Of a DNA stretch of 64,000 nucleotides, positions 1 to 8,175 are shown one piece after another; the stretch's first letter is position 1; every line of letters starts with the position of its first letter. The notes beneath the pieces were generated by a model, which was given only the letters and a program-made list of their open reading frames with translations, made no database searches and was not told the DNA's origin. The DNA lies in NCBI RefSeq assembly GCF_000010085.1, contig NC_007712.1, forward strand, positions 3,596,001-3,660,000. Direction: 5' to 3'. The position numbers and the translations under genes were made by a program. The DNA comes from Sodalis glossinidius str. 'morsitans' (GTDB taxonomy: Bacteria; Pseudomonadota; Gammaproteobacteria; Enterobacterales; Enterobacteriaceae).

Positions 1-285
1 CGCGTCGGCGTCGGTCAGGATAAGTCGGCTGGTGCTTATCGTCAGCGCCAGTCTGAACAGGGTTGTTATGAGCAGCACGGCAGGAAAAGTGGAGAAGCTC
101 AGGATGCGATCGATGTAAAACGCGCCAATGAAGACCAGCATGGCGATGACGATATTCAGGCCAATAAGAAAATCCACCAGATAAGCTGGAAGAGGAATTA
201 TTATCATAAAAATTATTGTAATAACCAGCACAAGAATTAATAATTCTGGACGATAATAAATGTGGTTTAAAAATCTATTAAGCAC
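1..285 (-). CDS. invA: InvA/SctV-type type III secretion export-gate protein (N-terminal part, runs off the window)
   Basis: The minus strand reads VLNRFLNHIYYRPELL followed by hydrophobic segments and the family signature FYIDRILSFSTFPAVLLITT, then FRLALTISTSRLIL. This is the highly conserved membrane N-terminus of the InvA/MxiA/SctV family, the nonameric inner-membrane export gate of type III secretion. About 95 residues of roughly 690 are present; the rest lies beyond base 1. I chose the GTG at 285-283 because the next upstream in-frame codons reach a stop; no good ribosome binding site is visible. It follows invF-invG on the same strand as in Salmonella SPI-1, but the invE gene expected in between is not intact. 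Family assignment is secure; whether the gene is whole cannot be judged. Confidence 0.9.
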   Translation of the reverse strand, partial: MLNRFLNHIYYRPELLILVLVITIIFMIIIPLPAYLVDFLIGLNIVIAMLVFIGAFYIDRILSFSTFPAVLLITTLFRLALTISTSRLILTDADA

Positions 286-666
286 GTGAATAATCCATTT
301 CGTTCAGCCAGATAGATATCAAATAAAGACACGATGACCGCCATTCGATATTCCCCGCAGCCGGCAACGCTTTGCTCAAAATCCCCCCTGCGCGTTTCCA
401 ACAGCATTTATGTTCTTATAAAAATTAATAATATGCATGATCAACATTTACAGCGACCGAGGAAATAAATAAAAGGAGACGATCTCATTTCCGGCCGTGG
501 TACGGGCTTTAATCAGGCTATGCGACAATATCGGGCCACAACAGAGGATATGCCTTGTTCATATTAACCACATTTACTCACCGCCGGGTAAACCAGCGCC
601 CATATTCTCAGCTAATAAGAATTTTCATCGTAGCGTGATCCAGCAATCAGAGCATTATTTTGCCGG
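286..666. other. invG-invA spacer where invE is expected
   Basis: In SPI-1 a gatekeeper gene of about 1.1 kb (invE) separates invG from invA. Here only about 380 bases remain and no long reading frame exists on the minus strand. A short minus-strand stretch at about 300-380 reads EYRMAVIVSLFDIYLAERN, which loosely resembles an InvE C-terminus and could be its remnant; this is a weak inference. Confidence 0.45.
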
Positions 667-2307
667 TCAGTGCTGGCTGGCAAGATAATTATCGGCCCAG
701 TCCTTCAGTGTGCCTTCATGGCTGCGCGCAGTAGCAGTAATTGAACGGGCAAACGCGGCGGCGTCTTGCTGCAGCGGCTCAGAAATTTCCCGCGGCTGGA
801 TGAGAAAAACCCTGACCATATTGGCCTGTTTATCGATGCGGTGGCGAAACAGCCCGCCAATCAGCGGTATCGACCCGAGACCGGGTAACCGGGCGCGGTT
901 ACCCCTGAGCTCATCGCGGGTGTAGCCGCCAATCAGCAGGCTTTTTCCCCGCGGCACGCGCGCGACCGTACTGATATGGGTCCGGCCCACTTCCGGCAGG
1001 TCGTCAGAGCCGGGATTACTCTGCCGCCGGGAGACCTCGCCGCCGTCTTCGATGGTCAACACCATCTCAATTTGATCGTCGCCGGAAAACCGCGGCAGGA
1101 CGCTTATCATGGTACCGTAGGTCACTTCGCGCAGCTCCACGCTGCGTTCTCCCAGAAGCCGAGTATAAAAGGTCCTGTTGTTATCGAAAATCGCCGGCAC
1201 ATTTTCCTGGGTCAGGATAATCGGCCGCGAGACAATGTTGGCGCGGTGTTTCCGCGCCAGCGCCAATATGGAGGCGACAAACCGCGTACCGTCCAGCGCG
1301 CTATAGGATCCCTGATTGAGCGTGACGCCCCCGCGCTGGCCAATGCGGGCGCCGCCCTGCCAATTGATGCCGAATTGATCAAGATCGCTCTTTTCCAAAT
1401 CAATTATCCATAACGATAACTCCACGTGGCGCTTCGGTATATCCAGTGAACGCACCAGATTGCGCACGAATTGGACCTGGCGGCCGGTACCCTTGACCAG
1501 CAGGCTGTTATTGCTGGGATTGGCAATCACCTGTACAGGCCACAGCGGCAGCGGTTCCACATCCTGTTCCGCGCGCACCTCCGCTACAGGCAACAGGGCC
1601 TCAGCCGGCGTCAGCGGGGCAGGAACGTCAGCCACCGCCGATCGCCCTTCCCGCCTCATCAGCCGCTCTATCACCGTGGCGATACCGGGAATGGTCACCT
1701 TTTCGCCGCGCAAGGCATAATAACGATCGCCGACAAAGGTGTAGCTTAGCGGGATAACCTCGGCCTGCTCGCGATCGTGTATTCCATCCGGTTCCTTATC
1801 CAGCAGGCGGGCTGCGTTTTCCACCAGTTCGACATACATCGGCGGGCCTGAAAGATAAAGGAGTCGTCCGCCGGGATCCCCCCGCAGCGGATAGCGCGGG
1901 TCATGCAGCTGGGCCTGCTGCAAAAAATGACGCAGCGCCGCCGGCAAGATCGTACGCAGCGCCACCACCGCGTGACGCGTTTCACTGGCGTCATAGATAT
2001 AAATAGCCTGGCCGTCGCTGTACCACATCATCCCCATCTGCTGGGTAATGCGCGCCAGCAGCGCTCGCGGATCAGCCAAATCGAATTCGCCGCTAATTTG
2101 CTTACGCGCCGCCAGCTTGCTGACAATGACCGGCTGGTTGAGGCGCGCCGAAAGCGCGTCGAAAAACACTTTAACGCCGTCTTTGTTTGCCACATAGCCG
2201 TCGCCTTGTCGGGGTAACTCCGCCGCCCGCGCGCCTGCAAGAAGGCCGGTGCAGGCCAGTAACATAACGCAGAGCAAGCCGCGGCCTATCAGAGCGATGT
2301 TATTCAT
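667..2307 (-). CDS. invG: Type III secretion secretin (InvG/SctC)
   Basis: Outer-membrane secretin ring protein of the injectisome, through which substrates leave the cell. From the ATG at 2307 it is 546 residues, close to Salmonella InvG (about 562). Visible parts: a signal peptide (MNNIALIGRG..LLAGARA), N-domains with FFDALSARLNQPVIVSK and WYSDGQAIYIYDASE, a secretin core with KRHVELSLWIIDLEKSDL, ILTQENVPAIFDNNRTFYT, and LPEVGRTHISTVARVP..SLLIGGYTRDE near the C-terminus. A longer start at 2337 exists, but the 2307 ATG overlaps the invF stop as ATGA and immediately precedes the signal peptide, so it is preferred and implies translational coupling. No lesion seen; likely functional. Confidence 0.93.
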   Translation of the reverse strand: MNNIALIGRGLLCVMLLACTGLLAGARAAELPRQGDGYVANKDGVKVFFDALSARLNQPVIVSKLAARKQISGEFDLADPRALLARITQQMGMMWYSDGQAIYIYDASETRHAVVALRTILPAALRHFLQQAQLHDPRYPLRGDPGGRLLYLSGPPMYVELVENAARLLDKEPDGIHDREQAEVIPLSYTFVGDRYYALRGEKVTIPGIATVIERLMRREGRSAVADVPAPLTPAEALLPVAEVRAEQDVEPLPLWPVQVIANPSNNSLLVKGTGRQVQFVRNLVRSLDIPKRHVELSLWIIDLEKSDLDQFGINWQGGARIGQRGGVTLNQGSYSALDGTRFVASILALARKHRANIVSRPIILTQENVPAIFDNNRTFYTRLLGERSVELREVTYGTMISVLPRFSGDDQIEMVLTIEDGGEVSRRQSNPGSDDLPEVGRTHISTVARVPRGKSLLIGGYTRDELRGNRARLPGLGSIPLIGGLFRHRIDKQANMVRVFLIQPREISEPLQQDAAAFARSITATARSHEGTLKDWADNYLASQH

Positions 2308-3110
2308 TGTTCCGCTTTCTTGTTGATCATATTCCATATCCCGCGGGGGGAAACCCCAAAGGCGTCCCTGACATCGTTGGAGAGGTGCGAGGACGAGGCA
2401 TAGCCATAGCGCATGGCGACCTCGGTAAGGCTTTGCCGCTCTTCGACCATATCCAGCAGCGCTCTGGCGATACGCCAGCCGCGCAGCTCATTTTTAGCCG
2501 AGTTTCCCAGAGCATTGCGGCACAGGCGGCGGAAATGAGAATAGGACAAGCCGTAACGCGCGCCCAGAACATTCAACTTCCCGTTATTGACAGATTCATT
2601 TAACAAAAAACGTATTAGCCAATAGCACTCCGTCTGGCGTAAAAATACCGCCAGCGCGTTCATCTGGGTTAGCGCGCTTTGGTAATTCCCCAGCATCCAC
2701 TGCTCTATATCGGCGCAAGTACCAATATTCGGGTAATCATCAAGCTCGACCTGTATCCATTGTTGCTGGGCGTAATCGACCTGTACGCCGCGGGACTCGT
2801 CGATAAATACCTGTAATTTCGCCAGCGCGAACAGGGGTAATTCCTGATACCGCACCGTGCCGGCGCGCAGCGCCAAACTCAGGCGCTGCATTAATAGCAT
2901 GCCGCGCCAGCCGGCGGATAATGTCAGACGTGCCGATTCATTTGCCCAGCGAATATGAATATCGCAATCACCGTCGGGAATTTCCAGCAACCAGCATTTG
3001 GGTTCCGAGATATCCTGCTGATGGTGCTCGTTCAGCAGCGAAGCGGAAGAGACAATGATTTCTTTGCTAATCATTATCTCATTTCGCTTTTGCTTAATAT
3101 TCATAGCCAT
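2304..3110 (-). CDS. invF: AraC-family activator of type III secretion (InvF-like)
   Basis: A 268-residue regulator. The C-terminal ~110 residues match InvF/MxiE: ECYWLIRFLLNES, GARYGLSYSHFRRLCRNALG, LTEVAMRYGYASSSHLSNDV and FGVSPRGIWN, i.e. two helix-turn-helix units of the AraC type. InvF in SPI-1 activates effector genes together with the chaperone SicA; that role is by homology only. Alternative starts lie at 3104 and 3074. It overlaps invG by 4 bases, so both are read from one message, and lies 250 bases downstream of the hilA-like gene on the same strand. In SPI-1 HilA activates the invF promoter, and the same logic is plausible here. It appears intact. Confidence 0.9.
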   Translation of the reverse strand: MAMNIKQKRNEIMISKEIIVSSASLLNEHHQQDISEPKCWLLEIPDGDCDIHIRWANESARLTLSAGWRGMLLMQRLSLALRAGTVRYQELPLFALAKLQVFIDESRGVQVDYAQQQWIQVELDDYPNIGTCADIEQWMLGNYQSALTQMNALAVFLRQTECYWLIRFLLNESVNNGKLNVLGARYGLSYSHFRRLCRNALGNSAKNELRGWRIARALLDMVEERQSLTEVAMRYGYASSSHLSNDVRDAFGVSPRGIWNMINKKAEQ

Positions 3111-3358
3111 ACATTACCTATCTCTTTTGAAGAAATCATGATGAAAATATGACTCACGGTGAGAAATAATTGCAAAAGCTGCTTATTGTCTAATCGCTTC
3201 ACAGCATGCCTGATGGGTGATAAACGTTATCTCTCATTGCCGGCATTGGCACAAAAGGCGTCCCTAAACGGCAACTTGGATTGCACCGCGAAATAATGCG
3301 CCCCCCAAAAGCACCTTGACCGGCTCGGCTAATCCTGCGCTGCCGTGGGGCGACCTAT

Positions 3359-4240
3359 TCATTTTCTTCTTTCGTTCTTACCCGGCATGGCTGGCAGACC
3401 GGGTTCCGCCTCCACCGTTTTTCCCGCCGCCAGCCCCATCGCTTTCATGCCGGGCAATGCCCCTAAAATCATGGGTTTCAACTGAGGCAAAAAGCTTCCA
3501 TCGCCTGCCAGATGCTCTTTGGCCACCCGTTCGCGCAGCAGTACCAGATGGTCTTCGGCGCGCATCAGCTCGATTCGCAGCGAAGGTGCACCACCAAGAT
3601 TCAGTTCGTAACCGGTGAGGTAATAGTCGGGCCGGATTTTATCCAGCAACAGCAGCATGGCATCAGTCGTGCGGCAGTTCATGGTCAGCGAGGTCGGCAG
3701 CACATGCAACCCCAGCGGCGAGCACGGCGCCAGTTGCTGTACGATGGCGTCCTGCAGATCCACGGTGTCGATATCCTCCGCCAGCCGGAAGGGAAATACC
3801 GCCAGCACGCAGCGCGCCGGCATACCGGGCCGGGCCGGCAAAATGCGTGTTACCGGCAAGGTAAACCGATAGCCCTTACCGTAAACGGTATCGATGTAAC
3901 GGCGGTCCTTCTCTTCCTGCAAAATACGCCGCAGCACGTAGATACAGCGCGTCAGCGATTCTTCACCAACATTGCCGCCATACCAGACCTCATGAATGAT
4001 CTGCGCTTTGGTCACCAATTCGCCGGCAGATTCCAGCAATAAACTCAGCACCCCCAGTTCCTTGGGTGAGATGCTGAGCCGTTTGTCTTTATGAAACAAC
4101 ACACGGGAGGAGTTCAGCAAAAAATCTCCAAAAGCGTACTGTACGGTAGGCAGAGAATTTTTGCCTCCGCCAGCCGGGCCGATGGGCGCTAAGGGCGTGC
4201 ATGCGTAAGACGCCTGATCTTTTTTCAGAGCTATATCCAT
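3359..4240 (-). CDS. hilA: HilA-like type III secretion regulator, short form without TPR domain
   Basis: A 293-residue protein. Residues ~30-130 are an OmpR/ToxR-type winged helix (FGDFLLNSSRVLFHKDKRLS, SPKELGVLSLLLESAGELV, GEESLTRCIYVLRRILQEE, YIDTVYGKGYRF) closely resembling HilA. Residues ~140-235 match the next HilA segment (LAVFPFRLAED, LQDAIVQQLAPCSPLGLHVL, RPDYYLTGYEL). The protein then ends in an unrelated basic tail. Salmonella HilA is about 553 residues and carries a TPR-rich C-terminal part that is absent here, and no remnant is visible in the 250 bases downstream. It sits just upstream of invF, its classic target operon. It may be a natural short form or a truncation; the reading frame itself is clean. 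Confidence 0.8.
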   Translation of the reverse strand: MDIALKKDQASYACTPLAPIGPAGGGKNSLPTVQYAFGDFLLNSSRVLFHKDKRLSISPKELGVLSLLLESAGELVTKAQIIHEVWYGGNVGEESLTRCIYVLRRILQEEKDRRYIDTVYGKGYRFTLPVTRILPARPGMPARCVLAVFPFRLAEDIDTVDLQDAIVQQLAPCSPLGLHVLPTSLTMNCRTTDAMLLLLDKIRPDYYLTGYELNLGGAPSLRIELMRAEDHLVLLRERVAKEHLAGDGSFLPQLKPMILGALPGMKAMGLAAGKTVEAEPGLPAMPGKNERRK

Positions 4241-4942
4241 CCTTTAATATCTCCTGTTGCCCGATAAACTTCTAATTCATTATTTCATCACGGAATAGTG
4301 TCCAGCGTAGCTCATGGCAAATGCATCATTCCTCAATACGATCCTTAATTCGCCACTAAAAATAATGATGATAAATCCTAGAGCTCAACGAATAAACCCT
4401 CGTCTAATTATTAAAGGTTATAGTAATGACTTAAACCAAAGATAAACATCCGAGCCTATAATCCGGAGGAGAATCGATAAATTAAAGAGTGATTAACCTG
4501 GTATTTTTGTGAACAATTAATGCAATTAAACCATATCAGAATTATGACATAATTATTTTATGCAAATAAAATATTTTTAAATTATATTTTTATTATTTTT
4601 GTTGATCGCCATTAGTTATCCGCCGTCTGGGTGCCTCACTGTGGAATTTACCCGTCAACGGACGAAACGAACTTCGCGCGGGAAGCCATGTCCAAAATCG
4701 CGCAGGTGAGGGCCGCCGGGCATTAGCAGGCCAAAACAGGCACAGCATGATGTTTCTTACGTTGCTGTACTGAGCAGGTCGAAATCCCTGCCGGTGACAG
4801 GTCTTTACGCCACGTTATGCGGCGGCGGACGCTGTACAGCAAATGAAACGCTTTTTGACAAAACGCTTACAAAATAAGCATTAGAATTACTTTAATCTGT
4901 TAAGATAACACTATTTTAACCGGAACTGGCCAGCCCCATCCC
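4241..4942. other. AT-rich intergenic region upstream of hilA-like and mdtA-like genes
   Basis: About 700 bases with no gene I can recognise. The first ~380 bases are strongly AT-rich, as is usual for silenced promoters in type III secretion islands, and must hold the hilA promoter. Bases ~4620-4850 are richer in GC and may be a gene remnant I do not recognise. A TTGACA at 4855-4860 may belong to the mdtA promoter, but its spacing to a -10 is not ideal. Confidence 0.4.
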
Positions 4943-6397
4943 ATGAAAAGATATTCAAAGCAGACGATTAAGTGGCGTAATGTTTTAGTGGTGGTTTTTG
5001 TACTGTTGTTAATTGTCGGTCTGGGTTATTACCTCTTCGCGCACCACAGCGGCGGTAACGCGGGCATGGGCGGCCCGACGGCGGTACACGGTGGTGTTGC
5101 CAGGCAGGCGGATGTTCCAGTCACCTTGTCGGCCCTGGGTACGGTGGTGGCTAACGCCAGCGTCACCGTCACCAGCCGGGTCGATGGCCAACTGCTCAAA
5201 GTCTATTTTACCGAGGGGCAAAAGGTTGAGCAGGGGCAGTTGCTGGCGCAAATCGACCCGCTCAGCTATCAGGCCAGCCTGGCGCAATATCAAGGCAGTC
5301 TGGCGCAAAACCAAGCGCTGTTGAAAAGCGCGCAGCTGACGCTGGCGCGTTACCAAAAACTTTATGCACAAGACTCGCTATCGCGTCAGGATCTGGAAAC
5401 CCAGACCGCTACCATGGGGCAATATGCCGGGGCAATTAAATCCTATCAGGCGCAGATCGACGCCGCAAAACTGGATCTGGAATATGCGCGGATAACCGCG
5501 CCGGTCAGCGGCCGGGTCGGCCTGCGGCTGGTGGATCCCGGCAACATGGTGCGCAGTAGCGACACGACCAGCATCGTGACGATTACTCAGACCCAGCCTA
5601 TTGCCGTTACCTTTAGCGTTCCACAAGCCAATTTACCCACGTTACTCCAGGCCCTGCATCACGACCAAACCTTGACCGCCACCGCGTTGGATCAGGATGG
5701 CACAACGGTGCTGGCAGAGGGAGAGCTAAATTTTATCAGCAACGAGATCGACAGCGACACCGGCAGTATCAAGCTTAAAGCCATGTTTGCCAATAAAGAT
5801 GAAAAACTCTACCCCAACCAATTCGTCAATGTGCGTTTGCAAACCAACGTCCTCAAAGGCGCCACGGTTATCCCCGCCCAGGCATTGCAATTAAGCAGCG
5901 ATGGAGATTTTGTCTATGTCATCAAGCAGGATAACAGCGTCGAACGCCGCCAGGTCAAGACGGGGCCAAGCTTCGGTACCACTATGCAGGCCGTTCTGAG
6001 CGGCGTCTCGCCGGGGGAACGGGTGGTTACCGAAGGTATCGACCGATTGAGCAATGGCGCGAAAGTGACGATTGTCAGCGACAATGATAATGGCGGCGGC
6101 AGTGCCGTCGAGAGTAGCGCGACCCGCGTCAAGGGCAGCGCCGGCACAGCGATAGCGGCGCCACGGGCGGCAACGGCAATGCAGGTCCGGCTGACGGCAC
6201 GACCGGCAGTAACGACGGCCCCGCGCAATGAATCCTTCCAGACTCTTTATCGAGCGCCCGGTCGCCACCATTTTGCTGATGATTGCGGTGCTGATTTCCG
6301 GGCTGTTCTCCTACAAAATGCTTTCCACCTCGGCGCTGCCCAAGGTGGATTATCCCACGATCCAGGTCACCACGCTTTACCCAGGCGCCAGTGCTGA
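4943..6397 (+). CDS. mdtA: RND efflux periplasmic adaptor (MdtA/MuxA-like) with frameshifted tail
   Basis: Membrane-fusion protein linking an inner-membrane RND pump to an outer-membrane channel. Visible: an N-terminal membrane anchor (VLVVVFVLLLIVGLGYYLF), lipoyl/barrel-sandwich parts (VTVTSRVDGQLLKVYFTEGQ and LEYARITAPVSGRVGLRLVD), an alpha-hairpin of Q/A-rich helices, and the beta-barrel and membrane-proximal domains up to about residue 380. Around 6130 the frame shifts: the original tail (GGNGNAGPADGTTGSNDGPA then stop at 6228-6230) lies in another frame and ends overlapping the mdtB ATG, whereas the present frame reads on to 6397. The affected part is a variable Gly-rich tail, so the adaptor core could still fold, but its partner pumps are dead. 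Confidence 0.75.
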   Translation: MKRYSKQTIKWRNVLVVVFVLLLIVGLGYYLFAHHSGGNAGMGGPTAVHGGVARQADVPVTLSALGTVVANASVTVTSRVDGQLLKVYFTEGQKVEQGQLLAQIDPLSYQASLAQYQGSLAQNQALLKSAQLTLARYQKLYAQDSLSRQDLETQTATMGQYAGAIKSYQAQIDAAKLDLEYARITAPVSGRVGLRLVDPGNMVRSSDTTSIVTITQTQPIAVTFSVPQANLPTLLQALHHDQTLTATALDQDGTTVLAEGELNFISNEIDSDTGSIKLKAMFANKDEKLYPNQFVNVRLQTNVLKGATVIPAQALQLSSDGDFVYVIKQDNSVERRQVKTGPSFGTTMQAVLSGVSPGERVVTEGIDRLSNGAKVTIVSDNDNGGGSAVESSATRVKGSAGTAIAAPRAATAMQVRLTARPAVTTAPRNESFQTLYRAPGRHHFADDCGADFRAVLLQNAFHLGAAQGGLSHDPGHHALPRRQC

Positions 6398-8118
6398 TGT
6401 GATGGCTTCGTCGGTCACCGCGCCGCTGGAACGGCAGCTCGGCCAGATAGCCGGCCTGAGCCAGATGTATTCCACCAGTTCAGGCGGAGCATCGGTCATT
6501 ACCCTGAAATTCTCCCTCGACCTGTCGCTGGATGTGGCGGAGCAAGAAGTGCAGGCGGCAATCAATGCCGCCAACAGCCTGCTGCCGAACGATCTGCCCA
6601 ATCCGCCTACCTATAAAAAGGTCAATCCGGCGGATACCGCCGTCATCACCCTGGCGGCGAGGGCGAGTTCGAATACGCTGCCGCTGATTCAGGTGCAGGA
6701 TCTGGTCAATACCCGCCTGGCGCTGAAATTATCGCAGATCGCCGGCGTCGGGATGGTCACCCTGGCCGGTGGCCATCAGGCGGCGATTCGGGTGCGGATG
6801 GATCCCCGCGCGCTCGCGGCCCATCACCTGACGCTGGAAGATGTCAACACCGCCAAGGGGGGCTTTGACGGCCGCTACCATTCAATTACCATCGACGCCA
6901 ACGATCAGCTGCGCTGCGGCTGAAAGATATCGCCCAAATCGAGGAGGCGGAGGAAAACACCTTCCAATCCGCCTGGGCCAACCGGAATCCGGCGATTGTC
7001 ATCAGCGTCCAGCGCCAGCCAGGCGCCAATGTCATCCAGGTGGTGGATAATATCAAAGCGCAGCTTCCCACGCTGCAGGCTGCGCTGCCGGACGGAGTCA
7101 AGATCCAGATCCTGTCCGATCGTACCCAAACCATTCGCGTCTCCATCAGCGACGTCCAGTTTGAGCTGATGCTGTCCATTGCGCTGGTCGTGATGGTGAC
7201 CTTTCTTTTTCTGCGTAACATCGCCGCAACCCTGATTCCCAGCGTGGCGGTCCCGCTGTCGCTGGTGGGCACCTTCGGCGTAATGTATCTGGCCGGCTTC
7301 AGTCTGAATAACCTGTCGTTGATGGCGTTAAACATCGCCACCGGATTCGTCATTGATGACGCCATCGTGGTAGTGGAAAATATCTAGCGCCGGCTGGAAG
7401 AGGGAGAAACGCCGATGCAGGCGGCGCTTAATGGCTACATGCAAATAGGCTTTACCATAATCGTCGGACGGGTTCCCTGGTTCATGTCAGGCTGAATCAG
7501 TTCCCTGCGGTTACCGTATCCTTCAACTTGAATGACGGCTACACGATTGAAGACGCGCAACAGGCGATAGCCAAGGTTAGTCAGTCCCTTGAGCAGCCGG
7601 CAAGCATCACCCTGCGCTATCAGGGGGAAACCTCAGCGTTCCAGAGCGCCACCGGCAATACGGCGGCATTGCTCACCATGTACGTGGTGCTCGGTATCCT
7701 GTATGAGAGCTTTATTCATCCGGTCACCATTCTTTCCACCCTGCCCTCGGCCGCGGTCGGCGCGCTGTTGACGTTGCTGCTCGCCGACACCGAATTCAGC
7801 CTAATCGCCCTTATAGGCGTCATCCTGTTGATAGGCATAGTGAAAAAGAATACCATCATGATGATCGACTTCGCGCTTGAGGCGGAAAATAAGTATCACA
7901 TGACGCCGCGCGAGGCCATCCATCAGGCCTGCCTGCTACGTTTCCGGCCAATTCTGATGACCACGATGGCCGCCTTGCTCGGGGCACTGCCGTTAATGCT
8001 GGCACACGGCTCCGGGGCCGAACTGCGCCAGCCGCTGGGGCTGGTAATTGTCGGCGGTCTTATTTTCAGCCAGGTGCTGACGTTGTTCTCGACGCCGGTG
8101 ATTTTATCTGTGGTTTGA
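6228..8118 (+). pseudogene. mdtB: RND efflux pump MdtB-like, degraded
   Basis: Begins MNPSRLFIERPVATILLMIA with the typical first transmembrane helix and porter segments (VDYPTIQVTTLYPGAS, PNPPTYKKVNPAD). A frameshift near 6915 follows, then a second stretch to a TAG stop at 7385 inside TM helices (ALNIATGFVIDDAIVVVENI). The next clear match, from about 7528, is already the C-terminal quarter (VLGILYESFIHPVTILSTLP, IGIVKKNTIMMIDFALEAE). Roughly 1.2 kb of the expected ~3.1 kb is missing. The family is a proton-driven trimeric exporter of the inner membrane; this copy cannot work. The start codon overlaps the original mdtA stop. Confidence 0.9.
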
Positions 8119-8175
8119 CGGCCTGGCGCAGCGCGGACAGCGTTATATGCGGCGCAAAAACAGGCAAGCATCGCA

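Noticed and set aside
497..688. 63-codon plus-strand frame between invG and invA
   Set aside because: No start signal, no family, overlaps the end of invG antisense; most likely chance.
3115..3160. HilA-box-like direct repeat (TTTTCAT) upstream of invF
   Set aside because: One half-site fits TNTKCAT but the partner is at the wrong spacing; too weak to list as a site.
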